A stretch of DNA of 64,000 nucleotides, taken from contig CAXXIH010000003.1 of assembly GCA_963663365.2 (NCBI GenBank), positions 496,001-560,000 of the forward strand. Direction: 5' to 3'. Position 1 is the first letter of the stretch; each line of letters begins with the position of its first letter. The notes beneath the pieces were generated by a model. That model was not told the origin of the DNA. It saw only the letters and a list, made by a program, of their open reading frames with translations, and did no database searches. This DNA is from G963663365 sp963663365. Its GTDB lineage: Bacteria; Hinthialibacterota; Hinthialibacteria; Hinthialibacterales; G963663365. Made by a program: the position numbers and the translations under genes. Below, one piece after another: positions 1-9,155 of the stretch.

Positions 1-3000
1 CGAGAGTTGCCACAATTCGCGAATAACGGTTTGAATTAATATCGATATCGTCATTCTCGGCGATTTGAATCTCCTGTGAAGCGGGACCGTACAGTGTCAT
101 GACCGTATCAATTGTAGCCTGTCCTGATACGGCAAATGTCTGGATGGTATATTCTCCACTTTCGCCGGTTTGAAAACGATACCAGTCTTCGGTGTTATCC
201 TCTGTAATTACAGACATAACTACTGCGCCGTTCACAGTCAATTCGAAAGACGGTTCCCCGGATAATGGTGTGGGTGTATGGCTCGCCGTCACAGTCGGAT
301 GCAATGTTGCTGTATGGGTCGGCGTATAAGATGGCGTAGGGCTTGTTGTAGGTGTATCAGTTGCTGCCGATGGCGGCGTATTTGTCGGCGAAGGGGTGTG
401 AGTTGGCGTGTCTTGAGTCTGACTGGATGTGGCCTGTACTGAATACCATCCCACATTAGAACTGCTATAGCCACGAACCCGGACAAAGTAAGTTCGGTTG
501 GCCTCTAAATTGGCTGTAATACGTGAGTACCGGTTGCTGGAAGTATTGATGTCGTCATTTTCAAAAAGAATCGCGCCGATTTCATCCGGTCCGTAAATCT
601 CCAATACCGTATCGACGGTCTGTTGGCCGCTGACAGCCGAGGTCTCGATGACATACTCCCCGGTCGTGGAAATCTGCAATTGGTACCAATCGTCGCTGTT
701 GCTTGTGGAAATTTCGGAAGTCACAGCCGGTCCATTTGCAACAAGGTTGGCAAATTCTAGGGTTGGGGTGGGTGTCGGCGTACCCGAGGAACACCCTTCC
801 AGGCGGGAGTTTGTCTGCCGCACATAAGCCAAGCCTCTCTGCGCCCAATCGCTGCTTGAGAATGTTGCATCGCCCAGACGTGCGCGCAAATCTTGAACTT
901 GATCCCAGACATCACAGGTTAGGCGGTTCCAGCGCACATCAACCACATCGCCGGATCCGAGACTTGTATTCGCAACGATCCCGCTGAGGTCGGTCAATTG
1001 ATTTGTGAATGCAATTAACTCGTAGAGTGAATTAAGACCGCTGACATCCAATAGGGATAGTTGGTTACGGTAGCACCATACTTCCTCAAGTTTCGTGTTG
1101 GCGGTCAAATCCAGCTGGGTTAGATTGTTCCGGTCACAATAGAGACCGCGAAGTTCCGTAAAGAATTCGATGCCTTTTAAATCCTGAATGTTTTTGTCCC
1201 GGCAACTGATAAATTCCTTGGCCGCCGAAACCAGAGCCGCCCGCTCCGCTGTAAAGGCGCCGCCGGATACAACACCTACAAAATCCTCAACAATGGCGCG
1301 GAAAGTCGTATCCGGGAAATTTTCTTCGGTATTGATATTCAGACTATCGGGAATCTTTTCCGGTGTTGTCTGCTGAAAATTAAAAGTCATTGTGTTGCCG
1401 GGGGCGCTGATCGATGACACGCTTACGCCTGAATCCCGTCCATCCCACCAGTTGGAATTCGGTAGTGTCTGCGCCGACCAATTCGGATAATAGGGGGAAG
1501 AAAACAGATCGCCCTCATCGCCACCATTAACGTCATTTTCCAAATCCAAATTCCCGTCGGCCTGAATCAGTGAAACGACGTAGTGCTGCGCATAGGTATT
1601 CTGTTGGCTGTCGCGGTCGCCTAAGGTTTCGTCGACATGCCAAATTGCAAGACCGGAACCAGGAAGTTCCTGGTCGCGGCCACTGCGGTTCCGGTTCTCA
1701 ATCACAAAGGATTCTTCTTTATTGACAGGGTGTTGAATCTGGTAGATTTCATTAATTCCGGCCCGGACCGTGCCCGTCTGATTGGAACTTAAATTCCGCG
1801 TCATTGTCCAACCGGCGATATTCTTGAAATAACCGTTCGGTTCGACCGGATTAAATCGTGCTCCGCGTGTGCCGCTGCTCGATGCCATCACGCACCACCG
1901 GCCTACACCGGAGGAATCGTAATCGTAGTCATAAAGGTCGGGCCAATTGCATAACGCATGTCCGTTTTCATGAATAAACGTTGCCAGCGCCAACTGATCG
2001 CCCAGGTTGGTGATCTGGTACTTATAGGCGCTGACTCCATCCGCTTCGAATTGAATCGTCCAAGAATGCGGCCAAAGACCTTTGCCCCATCCTGCATCGG
2101 CCGTGCCTGCATAGAAAAGATTGATAGTATCGATAAAGCCGTCACCATCGCCATCCAGGCGGCTGAAGTCGTAGCCTTGGCTCTCTAAATGATTGAGGGC
2201 TTCAAGTACGACTTCACGGCCAACAAGTCCGTTATCTTGGCTGGGAGAATCATAATACGATTTTGGATGGCTAAGCGTGTAATAGGAATCCGGAACGAAA
2301 AGCGTGTAATTCAACTCACCGTCGGACACATCGTAAAAATAATCATGCACGGAACCATTGTTACCGAACCCATTATAGCCGGTTTGGTTGCAGTAATTAT
2401 TGATTTCATCCGGAGTGATTGTACTGCGTTGATCGGTGAAGTCCACGATTAAGCACAAACCCCGCCGGTCTCCGGTTACGGCCGTATCAGCTCCCACGGC
2501 CGCGGTTTTTGATCGTGTGCTAGAAGCGGAGACGGATGTTTTCGGTGTAGAGGTTCCCGGAGGTGTAAGGCCTTTGGTCAAATAATACCCCATGACCTCC
2601 GCTTCACCTTCGGCAAAACGCGCCCGTGCCGATTCCATACGCGCCCGGCGGGCCTGGGCGTTCAAACGAAGTTTTTTGGGAAGTGCTAGTGCTGACTTTG
2701 AGTTGGAACCAACGGGGATTCCTGTGGATAAAAACTCACTGCCATCCTCTGAGAGTTTTGCGTAACAAATCACATTTGTTTTAGGATCGCGGATAAGTGT
2801 GTATCCATCCAGGGACTCCACAACTTGATAAAACTCATCTCCCCAAATCCGAACCGAAACCAAAGTGCCGTCCGGCTGGCGCAGTTTGAACTCTTCCCCG
2901 GTTACATGCATTGCCGGGATCTCCAGCGGACTTATAAGCACGAGGCAAGCCAAACAAACCATACCAGTCAGTATGGTTACGCGGTTAAGCATGTTTTTTT

Positions 3001-3055
3001 TGTAAATAGGCATTTGGGTATGGTGGGATTGTTGATGAGTCTCATTCATGATCAT
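1..3055 (-). CDS. Secreted M6-type metalloprotease with LRR and PPC domains (3' end outside window)
   Basis: The minus frame is open from 3055 to the left edge, about 1018 codons without a stop. In order it has an N-terminal signal segment, a propeptide-like region, and a catalytic domain with HENGH near residues 362-366 followed by a PDLYDYD segment; this is the zinc site of the M6 (immune inhibitor A-like) peptidases, His/Glu for zinc and catalysis. A short leucine-rich segment lies at about plus 1190-960. Then comes a PPC (bacterial pre-peptidase C-terminal) domain at about 750-430, a Thr/Pro-rich linker at about 430-255, and a second PPC copy cut by the edge. The start at 3055 was chosen because AGGA lies 6 nt upstream; ATG codons at 3049, 3013 and 2992 are alternatives that give a shorter signal peptide. 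It probably acts outside the cell on proteins. Family call is confident; the target is unknown. Confidence 0.85.
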   Translation of the reverse strand, partial: MIMNETHQQSHHTQMPIYKKNMLNRVTILTGMVCLACLVLISPLEIPAMHVTGEEFKLRQPDGTLVSVRIWGDEFYQVVESLDGYTLIRDPKTNVICYAKLSEDGSEFLSTGIPVGSNSKSALALPKKLRLNAQARRARMESARARFAEGEAEVMGYYLTKGLTPPGTSTPKTSVSASSTRSKTAAVGADTAVTGDRRGLCLIVDFTDQRSTITPDEINNYCNQTGYNGFGNNGSVHDYFYDVSDGELNYTLFVPDSYYTLSHPKSYYDSPSQDNGLVGREVVLEALNHLESQGYDFSRLDGDGDGFIDTINLFYAGTADAGWGKGLWPHSWTIQFEADGVSAYKYQITNLGDQLALATFIHENGHALCNWPDLYDYDYDSSGVGRWCVMASSSGTRGARFNPVEPNGYFKNIAGWTMTRNLSSNQTGTVRAGINEIYQIQHPVNKEESFVIENRNRSGRDQELPGSGLAIWHVDETLGDRDSQQNTYAQHYVVSLIQADGNLDLENDVNGGDEGDLFSSPYYPNWSAQTLPNSNWWDGRDSGVSVSSISAPGNTMTFNFQQTTPEKIPDSLNINTEENFPDTTFRAIVEDFVGVVSGGAFTAERAALVSAAKEFISCRDKNIQDLKGIEFFTELRGLYCDRNNLTQLDLTANTKLEEVWCYRNQLSLLDVSGLNSLYELIAFTNQLTDLSGIVANTSLGSGDVVDVRWNRLTCDVWDQVQDLRARLGDATFSSSDWAQRGLAYVRQTNSRLEGCSSGTPTPTPTLEFANLVANGPAVTSEISTSNSDDWYQLQISTTGEYVIETSAVSGQQTVDTVLEIYGPDEIGAILFENDDINTSSNRYSRITANLEANRTYFVRVRGYSSSNVGWYSVQATSSQTQDTPTHTPSPTNTPPSAATDTPTTSPTPSYTPTHTATLHPTVTASHTPTPLSGEPSFELTVNGAVVMSVITEDNTEDWYRFQTGESGEYTIQTFAVSGQATIDTVMTLYGPASQEIQIAENDDIDINSNRYSRIVATL

Positions 3056-3195
3056 CTTGTATCCTGGATATTTTTTAAGGACTAATAATTTAGATGCTGC
3101 CAAATGCGGATGCATGATCCCGTGTTGCATGCCGCACGAATCACCGTAAGTATTAATTTGCCGCTTGAATACTTCCCGATAATTAATGGAATTCC

Positions 3196-3229
3196 TCAAA
3201 AACAGGCAGCATGAGTACCCTCGCTGCCT
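3196..3229 (-). terminator. Rho-independent terminator or attenuator
   Basis: On the minus strand AGGCAGC (3229-3223) pairs with GCTGCCT (3210-3204) around a 12-nt loop, followed at once by GTTTTTG. It is well placed to end transcription of the glycosidase gene (stop at 3340). Because a promoter-like sequence lies upstream of it on the same strand, it could also attenuate the M6 protease transcript. Confidence 0.6.
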
Positions 3230-3254
3230 ATTAAAACTGGCCAAAGGCAAAGCG

Positions 3255-3284
3255 AGAATACCTCAACCTCAAAAAGGATGTCAA
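3255..3284 (-). promoter_or_regulatory. Sigma-70-like promoter before the M6 protease gene
   Basis: On the minus strand TTGACA (3284-3279) is followed after 18 nt by TATTCT (3260-3255). It lies between the glycosidase gene stop and the protease start and would give a leader of about 190 nt. The stem-loop at 3196-3229 would fall inside that leader. Seen directly; activity is inferred. Confidence 0.45.
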
Positions 3285-3339
3285 CAATCGGTTCTGCGTA
3301 ATTACCCGTAAATGAATTTTTGTATCAAAACTTGACGAA

Positions 3340-5841
3340 TTACTCTTCCCACGGAAGCGCTACGCCCAGAGATTCCGGGCTATCGGGAATATAGTAGAGA
3401 TCGAATCTCATCAATCCATGCCCGGCGGGCTTGTCATACAAATAGACCTTGACTGTATAGTCATTTTCGGCGCTTGGTTGCTCCAAAACAAATGGATGCA
3501 CCGGACGTGTGTCGATGCAGGCCGGAATGACCGTAACCGCTTTTGGGGGCAGCGGCTCGAGAAATTCGGATTGACGCACATGGGCATGGTCCCAGCGCAG
3601 GTGTTCAATTTTTAACTTGTCGCCTTGAATAATCAGAATGTCACGCCCATCGACCATGACGTCCACTTGCATGAATTTTTTGGCACGTTCCCGGTTCTTT
3701 TCCAATGCATCGGCGTAACGGATTTGCTGCTGAACCAAGGTTTCCTCAATTTCATCACGGGATGGAGCGTTCGCCAGAATCGTTTCGGCCTTCTCCAGAT
3801 CGTCCAAAGCCTGTTTTGCGTTTTTCAGCAGTTGGTCGATGCCAAACAACCGGTAACCGAATCCCGGCGCGCTTGTGAATCGTTTCTTTACATCAAGAAG
3901 TCCATCATAGTTTTCTAAGAGCGCCTGACGGGTCTCTGCATTTGGCCGCTCACGGTATTGAAAGTAGGCAAAAGAAGTTCTGACATAACGGTTGTTGGTT
4001 TCCAGCAATAATTGAGTCATCGCCAGCTCGTTCTTTGTTTTCTCGGCAAGGGCGCGATCTTCAATAAGCGCATCCGCCATTTTGAATTGCACATTCATTT
4101 CTTTGGCTGTGGCCAGCCCGTGATCCAGATCGTCCAATGTTTCGGCAATCCAAGGTTTACAGCGCAGATAAATTTTTCTTAGAAATTCCATATGTTCCCG
4201 GCCACCATCAATGCTGGGGTAGCCTTCAGCCGGAAATGTGCCCACGCGCATATGGATAAATGAGTTAAATGTCCCGTATGAAACCGGCTCAATGTGCAAT
4301 CCGTATTTATAGGCCACCGGACTGAGCAACAAAATATCGGCCATCGCTTTGGCCGCCTTGTGTCCAAAATGGATGGAGCAGTAATCCTCTGCAATTTGAC
4401 GGATATCCTCATCCGGATCCCACGATAGCCGGTATAAAACGTAAGAATAAGCACCGGGTGTGCTCCATTGGCCTTTTCCCCACCCTACCAAAAAGCCCGC
4501 GCCCTTTACGTTGTTATTCTCGGGGCTTAGGAATGTTTGAAGTCCGGCCTGGTAGTATTGACCCGCAAACGTGGGGAAGATGTTTGAACTTCCCCCCTCG
4601 TAATAATTCATCGTCTCAAAGCCGACCATCGTGTTATGTTTGGTTTGATTGAATGTCGGATTGTAGGGCTGATGCCACCAACGGTCCGCCGCTGTGACTT
4701 TGGGAATGAGATAGAGATTTTTTACCGGCACATCGTCTGTGAAAATCTTCCGGAAGACATCGGCTTGGTAATGTTGCTCGTATTGCACCAAACTCCATGT
4801 GAAGTGAAGATAGGTTTTATCGAACTCACCGACCACGACTTCGTGGATTTTTTTGACGAAGGTTCTGTATCGTTTATCCAACGGCCATTCACAGCCTTCG
4901 CCATCGTGCATGACATCGAACGGGCGGTAATTATCCCAGAATCCGGAGATGTCATCGTTACAGAGTTCAATCCCATCCAATTCGGGCATTGCCGTAAAAA
5001 GCATGCGGAATTTTTCCTGCAATGCATCCCAAAATCGTTCGTCGCAAGGCGAAAGCGTGGCATTGAACTGTTTCAACAGGCTCGGATGGTACGTGAATTC
5101 ATTGGCGAAACTGTAATACTTCAAATGTAGTGCATGGGCATATTCGATGAATTTCTTTGCGTCTTCACGATTTTTAACATTGGTTGTGTGTTCTGGTTCT
5201 GAATCCCATGGCACAAGATCCAATACCGGAGGACCCGCCACCCAATTGATGCTGTACCGAAGCGCATTATTCATCTGCTCTTCGGATCCCCCTCCCCAAG
5301 ATCCTCTTCCCCAGGCCAGATTAATTCGCGTTTCCAGACGAGGAATCCGAAGCGTGTTGATTTCGGGCAGCTCCTTATACACTCTGATCCGGTCCCAAAG
5401 CCAATACAGTCCATATACATCGCCGAGTACCGAGCCGCCCGATACGGCCATAACGGTGTGTCCGTCTATGTTTTGCGTGACAATTTCATAACCTTGCGGA
5501 TTTTCTACTGTTTGTAATTTGAGTTTGTTTGTACTGGTCAATTGCTTAACGAGTTGATTGCGGGAAGTGCCGCCGACCAGAATCGTATCCCCTTGGAGCG
5601 CTGCCGATTCATCGCTGGCAATGGTGAACGTGATCCCAAATTCCTGGCCCGTCTCTTTTAAATCTGCCACGGCCACCTGAATTGCCTTGTCTTGTTGCAG
5701 ATCGGCGCTAAGCACTAATTGCCACTGGCCCTGAGCGGCATTGGGTGCCCATGGGAAAAGCAATCCTAACGAGATAAATGCTATGATCATGAAGAAGATA
5801 GGGAGTGGTGAATAGGTGGCGGAACGGAGGGATTGGCTCAT
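3340..5841 (-). CDS. Secreted GH67-like (alpha-glucuronidase-type) glycoside hydrolase
   Basis: 833 aa. A signal peptide with a long hydrophobic core (FFMIIAFISLGLLF) starts at the ATG at 5841, which has AAAGGA about 6 nt upstream; the longer open frame to 5916 lacks such a site. The N-terminal ~150 residues (GYEIV, DVYGLYWLWDRI) resemble the alpha/beta domain that precedes the barrel in GH67 and GH115 enzymes. The middle 400 residues are rich in Trp/Tyr/Asp, as in a TIM-barrel glycosidase (for example ELCNDD and WSLVQYEQHY). The C-terminal third is helical and charged. Known GH67 enzymes remove 4-O-methylglucuronic acid from xylan; activity on such plant material here is an inference. I did not identify the catalytic acids with certainty. 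Ends about 110 nt before a terminator. Confidence 0.6.
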   Translation of the reverse strand: MSQSLRSATYSPLPIFFMIIAFISLGLLFPWAPNAAQGQWQLVLSADLQQDKAIQVAVADLKETGQEFGITFTIASDESAALQGDTILVGGTSRNQLVKQLTSTNKLKLQTVENPQGYEIVTQNIDGHTVMAVSGGSVLGDVYGLYWLWDRIRVYKELPEINTLRIPRLETRINLAWGRGSWGGGSEEQMNNALRYSINWVAGPPVLDLVPWDSEPEHTTNVKNREDAKKFIEYAHALHLKYYSFANEFTYHPSLLKQFNATLSPCDERFWDALQEKFRMLFTAMPELDGIELCNDDISGFWDNYRPFDVMHDGEGCEWPLDKRYRTFVKKIHEVVVGEFDKTYLHFTWSLVQYEQHYQADVFRKIFTDDVPVKNLYLIPKVTAADRWWHQPYNPTFNQTKHNTMVGFETMNYYEGGSSNIFPTFAGQYYQAGLQTFLSPENNNVKGAGFLVGWGKGQWSTPGAYSYVLYRLSWDPDEDIRQIAEDYCSIHFGHKAAKAMADILLLSPVAYKYGLHIEPVSYGTFNSFIHMRVGTFPAEGYPSIDGGREHMEFLRKIYLRCKPWIAETLDDLDHGLATAKEMNVQFKMADALIEDRALAEKTKNELAMTQLLLETNNRYVRTSFAYFQYRERPNAETRQALLENYDGLLDVKKRFTSAPGFGYRLFGIDQLLKNAKQALDDLEKAETILANAPSRDEIEETLVQQQIRYADALEKNRERAKKFMQVDVMVDGRDILIIQGDKLKIEHLRWDHAHVRQSEFLEPLPPKAVTVIPACIDTRPVHPFVLEQPSAENDYTVKVYLYDKPAGHGLMRFDLYYIPDSPESLGVALPWEE

Positions 5842-5984
5842 CGAAAATCCTTTATCGCAAATTGATAAATTTCGAGACTTGTAAGTGACATGGGAGGTAC
5901 TGTAACGATACGACACTGGGAAGCAACCGGCGCAGAATGGGCCGGGTGTTCCATCCGAAACAGAGGAAGTCTATACACGACCGG

Positions 5985-7394
5985 CTAGTACTGAATCTCA
6001 AATTTTTTGAGCCTATACCGAAGCGTATCGCGGGATATCCCCAAAAGTTTGGCGGCCTGGCTCTGGTTGCCCTGTGTTTTTTCCAGAGCACCAACAATCA
6101 ATTTGCGTTCGGTTTCATCGAGCGTGTCCATTCCCTGCCCTGTTTCCGGAAACGGCTCTAAATCGCCTGGAATCGCATACTCGGCGGGCAAACCTTCCGT
6201 AATCTCTTTGGGAAGATCGTTCAAGCCGATTTGATTACCATGCGTCAGCAAAATAGCCCGTTCGATGACATTGCGCAGTTCGCGGACATTGCCCGGCCAA
6301 GGATAGTCTCTTAGTTTTTCAAGCGCTTCTTGTGATATGAAGACGGGGCCGCTTTTGGGGACTTCTTTTTGCAGCGTATTGAGGAAATGAATTGTCAACG
6401 GCTTAATGTCATCGGCCCGCTTCCGTAAAGGCGGAATATGAATCGGCAAAACATTGAGACGGTAAAAAAGATCTTCCCGGAAACTCCTATCTTGTACCGC
6501 TTGTTTAAGGTTTTTGTTGGTTGCCACAACGATTCGTACATCGACAGAAGTCTCTTCGACTGCGCCAATCCTACGGAAAGTCTTTTTCTCAAGAACTTGA
6601 AGAAGTTTGGCTTGAATATTGGCGTCGATATCCCCGATCTCATTCAAAAAGACCGTGCCCCCTTGGGCAATTTCCAAAAGGCCCCGTTTACGGGATTTTG
6701 CATCCGTAAACGCCCCCCGCTCATGCCCAAAAAGTTCACTCTCGAGCAGCTGCGAGGGAAACGATGGACAGTTGATCTCAATAAACGGTCCATCGGCTCT
6801 TGTGCTTAGGCGATGAATCAGGCTGGCGACAAGGTCTTTACCAACGCCGCTTTCTCCGGTTAAAAGCACAGTGCTTGTACTTTGCGCTGTAATACGCCGT
6901 ACCAAATTCAATACTTCTTTCATCGCGGGACTTTCGGCAATGAATTCGACATGCGCTTTTTGTTGCCGGCTGCGGTATTCTTGGACTTCGGTCTCCAATT
7001 GCCGCTGCCGGATCGCCTTTAGAATGCGGTGTTTCACATCCTCCAAGTCAAACGGTTTGGGGATATAGTCGAATGCGCCTTCCCGGACAGACTCAACCGC
7101 ATGACTAATATCCGATAACGCCGTGAGCATAATCACGGCGGAACTAAGATTTAGATTGCGCATCTCTTTTAGGATTTCGATCCCGTTCTTATCGGGAAGC
7201 ATAATATCCAAGAGAACTACATCCGGTTCGTTCCGTACAGCCAATTCCAAGCCCTCATTGCCTGTTGGCGCCGCCAAAACGCGGTAACCGGCCTCTTCAA
7301 GTTCCTGTTGAATCGACCACAAAACCAGCTGTTCGTCATCCACGATCAATACGGTTTGTTCCGTTCCCGTCTTGGCGGATTGTCCTGTTGTCAT
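5985..7394 (-). CDS. NtrC-family sigma-54-dependent response regulator
   Basis: 469 aa in the usual three domains. Receiver (15-125): acidic pair D19-D20, phospho-acceptor D63, K113. AAA+ domain (150-380): Walker A GESGVGKD at 180-187, sigma-54 loop read as GAFTDA (227-232) rather than GAFTGA, Walker B read as TVFLNE (247-252) with Asn251 where Asp is usual, and REDLFYRLNV further on. A Fis-type helix-turn-helix ends the protein (LGISRDTLRYRL). It should activate sigma-54 promoters when phosphorylated by the kinase encoded just upstream; the ATG overlaps the kinase stop by 4 nt (ATGA), so the two are translationally coupled. The Asn in Walker B could weaken ATP hydrolysis, since this Asp coordinates magnesium in related proteins. 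Confidence 0.93.
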   Translation of the reverse strand: MTTGQSAKTGTEQTVLIVDDEQLVLWSIQQELEEAGYRVLAAPTGNEGLELAVRNEPDVVLLDIMLPDKNGIEILKEMRNLNLSSAVIMLTALSDISHAVESVREGAFDYIPKPFDLEDVKHRILKAIRQRQLETEVQEYRSRQQKAHVEFIAESPAMKEVLNLVRRITAQSTSTVLLTGESGVGKDLVASLIHRLSTRADGPFIEINCPSFPSQLLESELFGHERGAFTDAKSRKRGLLEIAQGGTVFLNEIGDIDANIQAKLLQVLEKKTFRRIGAVEETSVDVRIVVATNKNLKQAVQDRSFREDLFYRLNVLPIHIPPLRKRADDIKPLTIHFLNTLQKEVPKSGPVFISQEALEKLRDYPWPGNVRELRNVIERAILLTHGNQIGLNDLPKEITEGLPAEYAIPGDLEPFPETGQGMDTLDETERKLIVGALEKTQGNQSQAAKLLGISRDTLRYRLKKFEIQY

Positions 7395-9004
7395 AGCGTC
7401 CCCTCGCTATTTGTGGATTCCTCTTTTTTTATTTTCTTTGCCGGCAAACAGATAACAAATAGGGCTCCTCCCCCGGGAACGTTTTTACCATAAAGACATC
7501 CCCGGTGCCGGACAATGATGCGATGAGAAACGGACAATCCCAAACCGGTTCCCTTCGCCTTCGTTGTAAAAAATGGCTTAAACATGTTATGCAATACTTC
7601 GTCAGGCAATCCGGGACCGAAATCGCGGACGGTAATCCGTATTGCCCCATCGGGACAACGAATTAGATTTTCAATATCTTCATCTTTGTGATCGCAGCAT
7701 CCCTCAGCCCCGTTTTTCAGTGGTTCTAGACTTTGGCATTCTGCCAACATAGTGCTTACGATGACTTGTTTTACATCCGCTGCCCCATTCTCGGATTGTG
7801 ATTGATATGCATTTAAAATCAGGTTCATCAGGGCCTGCTGCATAAGCTTTGGATCTCCCTCTATATGCGGCAAGTTCTGTGCCAACTCGACTTGTATTTC
7901 ATGGCTGGCTTGGCGGCGTCCCAGCGAATTGAGAACCTGGATTGAACTCTGGACAATTTCATTTACATCGACATCCTGCACATGCATCTCCCCGGCCTGT
8001 GCAAAAGCAAGCAATTTCCTGACGGTCTCATCCATTCGGACAACTTGTTGGTGGACTTCCTGGATGATTTCTTGATGTCCGGGCATCGGAGTTTTGCTTT
8101 TTAGAATCCGTTGGAGTGCGCCGCTGATTGCTGCCAATGGATTACGGATTTCATGAGCCAAACCTGTCGAGAGTTCTCCTATCGTTGCCAATCGGTCGAA
8201 ATGCAATAACTCATTACGATGTGCTTCCTCCAGTTCACGCCGCGACTTTCCTAATTCCGCAATCATCTGATTAAAACGCTCCGCAAGATGGCTCAACTCA
8301 TCCCCTGAGGTTGCAGAGATACGAACACTAAAATCCCCCGTCTCGACTTTTTCGACTGCTCTGCTGAGGATATGAATTCGTTTGACAATCAGACTATGGA
8401 TCAATCCGATGGTGATAACGCACAGGACAGTCAAAATCACCAATCCGCTGATGACCTGCCGCCGCCATTGCGGTTTTAACTGTGATGCAATTGTCTCCGG
8501 CGATAAGACAATCTCAATATAGCCGACATTCGGGCCTGCTGTTGAATGGCAATTCCGGCAATACTCACGATTCGGCAATTCATGCCAAATGGTGGCTGAA
8601 CCATCTTCGCCTTCGACAAAGGTTGTATATTGCGCTGGAGAGGCGATTGTCCGCCCTCGAGGCGACAATTCATCGAGCGAATAGGTCTTACCTGTTTCTT
8701 CATCGGCCGTTGAGATTTTTACGATCCCGTTCTCATCGAGAAGCCGAACCGTCCCTACTTCTTCCCAACTACGGATACCTTGAATGAGAATTGAGAGATC
8801 GTTTCCCTCATGCCGTTGCATTTGGTGTTCAACATAGGCAGAAAGATATCGCGCAAGCGTCCCGCCATGTGTGTAAAGAATTTCTGAGTAGAGACGTGAA
8901 GATCCCCAGTACCCCAAAAGAATATGTACGACTACTGTGGCCGCCACAGCGGCCAAGACCGCGATTGTAATCTTGGTGGAAAGTGATGTGATGCGGTAAT
9001 GCAT
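7391..9004 (-). CDS. Membrane sensor histidine kinase with periplasmic c-type heme motif
   Basis: 537 aa. TM1 at about 11-33, periplasmic domain 34-182, TM2 at 183-205, HAMP 206-258, HisKA with phospho-acceptor H284 (LAHEIRNPL), and HATPase with N398, DFGPG (461-465) and GTGLGL (485-490). The periplasmic domain carries CRNCH at 149-153, the CxxCH signature for covalent heme c, close to TM2. Sensors with such a heme are known to detect redox state or small gases; which applies here is unknown. An extra segment inside the ATPase domain (417-452) holds C423, C436, C437, H439 and C450. The cognate regulator follows with a 4-nt overlap. Histidine-kinase call is certain; heme attachment is inferred from the motif and location. 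Confidence 0.93.
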   Translation of the reverse strand: MHYRITSLSTKITIAVLAAVAATVVVHILLGYWGSSRLYSEILYTHGGTLARYLSAYVEHQMQRHEGNDLSILIQGIRSWEEVGTVRLLDENGIVKISTADEETGKTYSLDELSPRGRTIASPAQYTTFVEGEDGSATIWHELPNREYCRNCHSTAGPNVGYIEIVLSPETIASQLKPQWRRQVISGLVILTVLCVITIGLIHSLIVKRIHILSRAVEKVETGDFSVRISATSGDELSHLAERFNQMIAELGKSRRELEEAHRNELLHFDRLATIGELSTGLAHEIRNPLAAISGALQRILKSKTPMPGHQEIIQEVHQQVVRMDETVRKLLAFAQAGEMHVQDVDVNEIVQSSIQVLNSLGRRQASHEIQVELAQNLPHIEGDPKLMQQALMNLILNAYQSQSENGAADVKQVIVSTMLAECQSLEPLKNGAEGCCDHKDEDIENLIRCPDGAIRITVRDFGPGLPDEVLHNMFKPFFTTKAKGTGLGLSVSHRIIVRHRGCLYGKNVPGGGALFVICLPAKKIKKEESTNSEGTL

Positions 9005-9066
9005 GGATATCCGCTGTTTCCTCTTTTGATAAGAAGACTACCACACCGGACAATCGCGAGCAGCCC

Positions 9067-9115
9067 TATGGGGTATAATATGGGGTATTTACCCCAAAAA
9101 AATGGGGGAAATACC
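9067..9115. repeat. Tandem TATGGGGTAT repeats and hairpin upstream of the sensor kinase
   Basis: TATGGGGTAT occurs at 9067-9076 and again at 9079-9088, 12 nt apart. Overlapping the second copy is an inverted repeat: GGTATTT (9084-9090) with AAATACC (109-115 of the 9000s), and CCCC (9092-9095) with GGGG (9105-9108), one unpaired A and a loop of A residues. On the minus strand this lies about 60-110 nt before the kinase start. It has no T-run, so it is more likely an operator or leader structure than a terminator. No matching regulator is known. Confidence 0.4.
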
Positions 9116-9155
9116 ACACATGCGTTAAATGCCACACTTGGAGGAAAACTTACAT

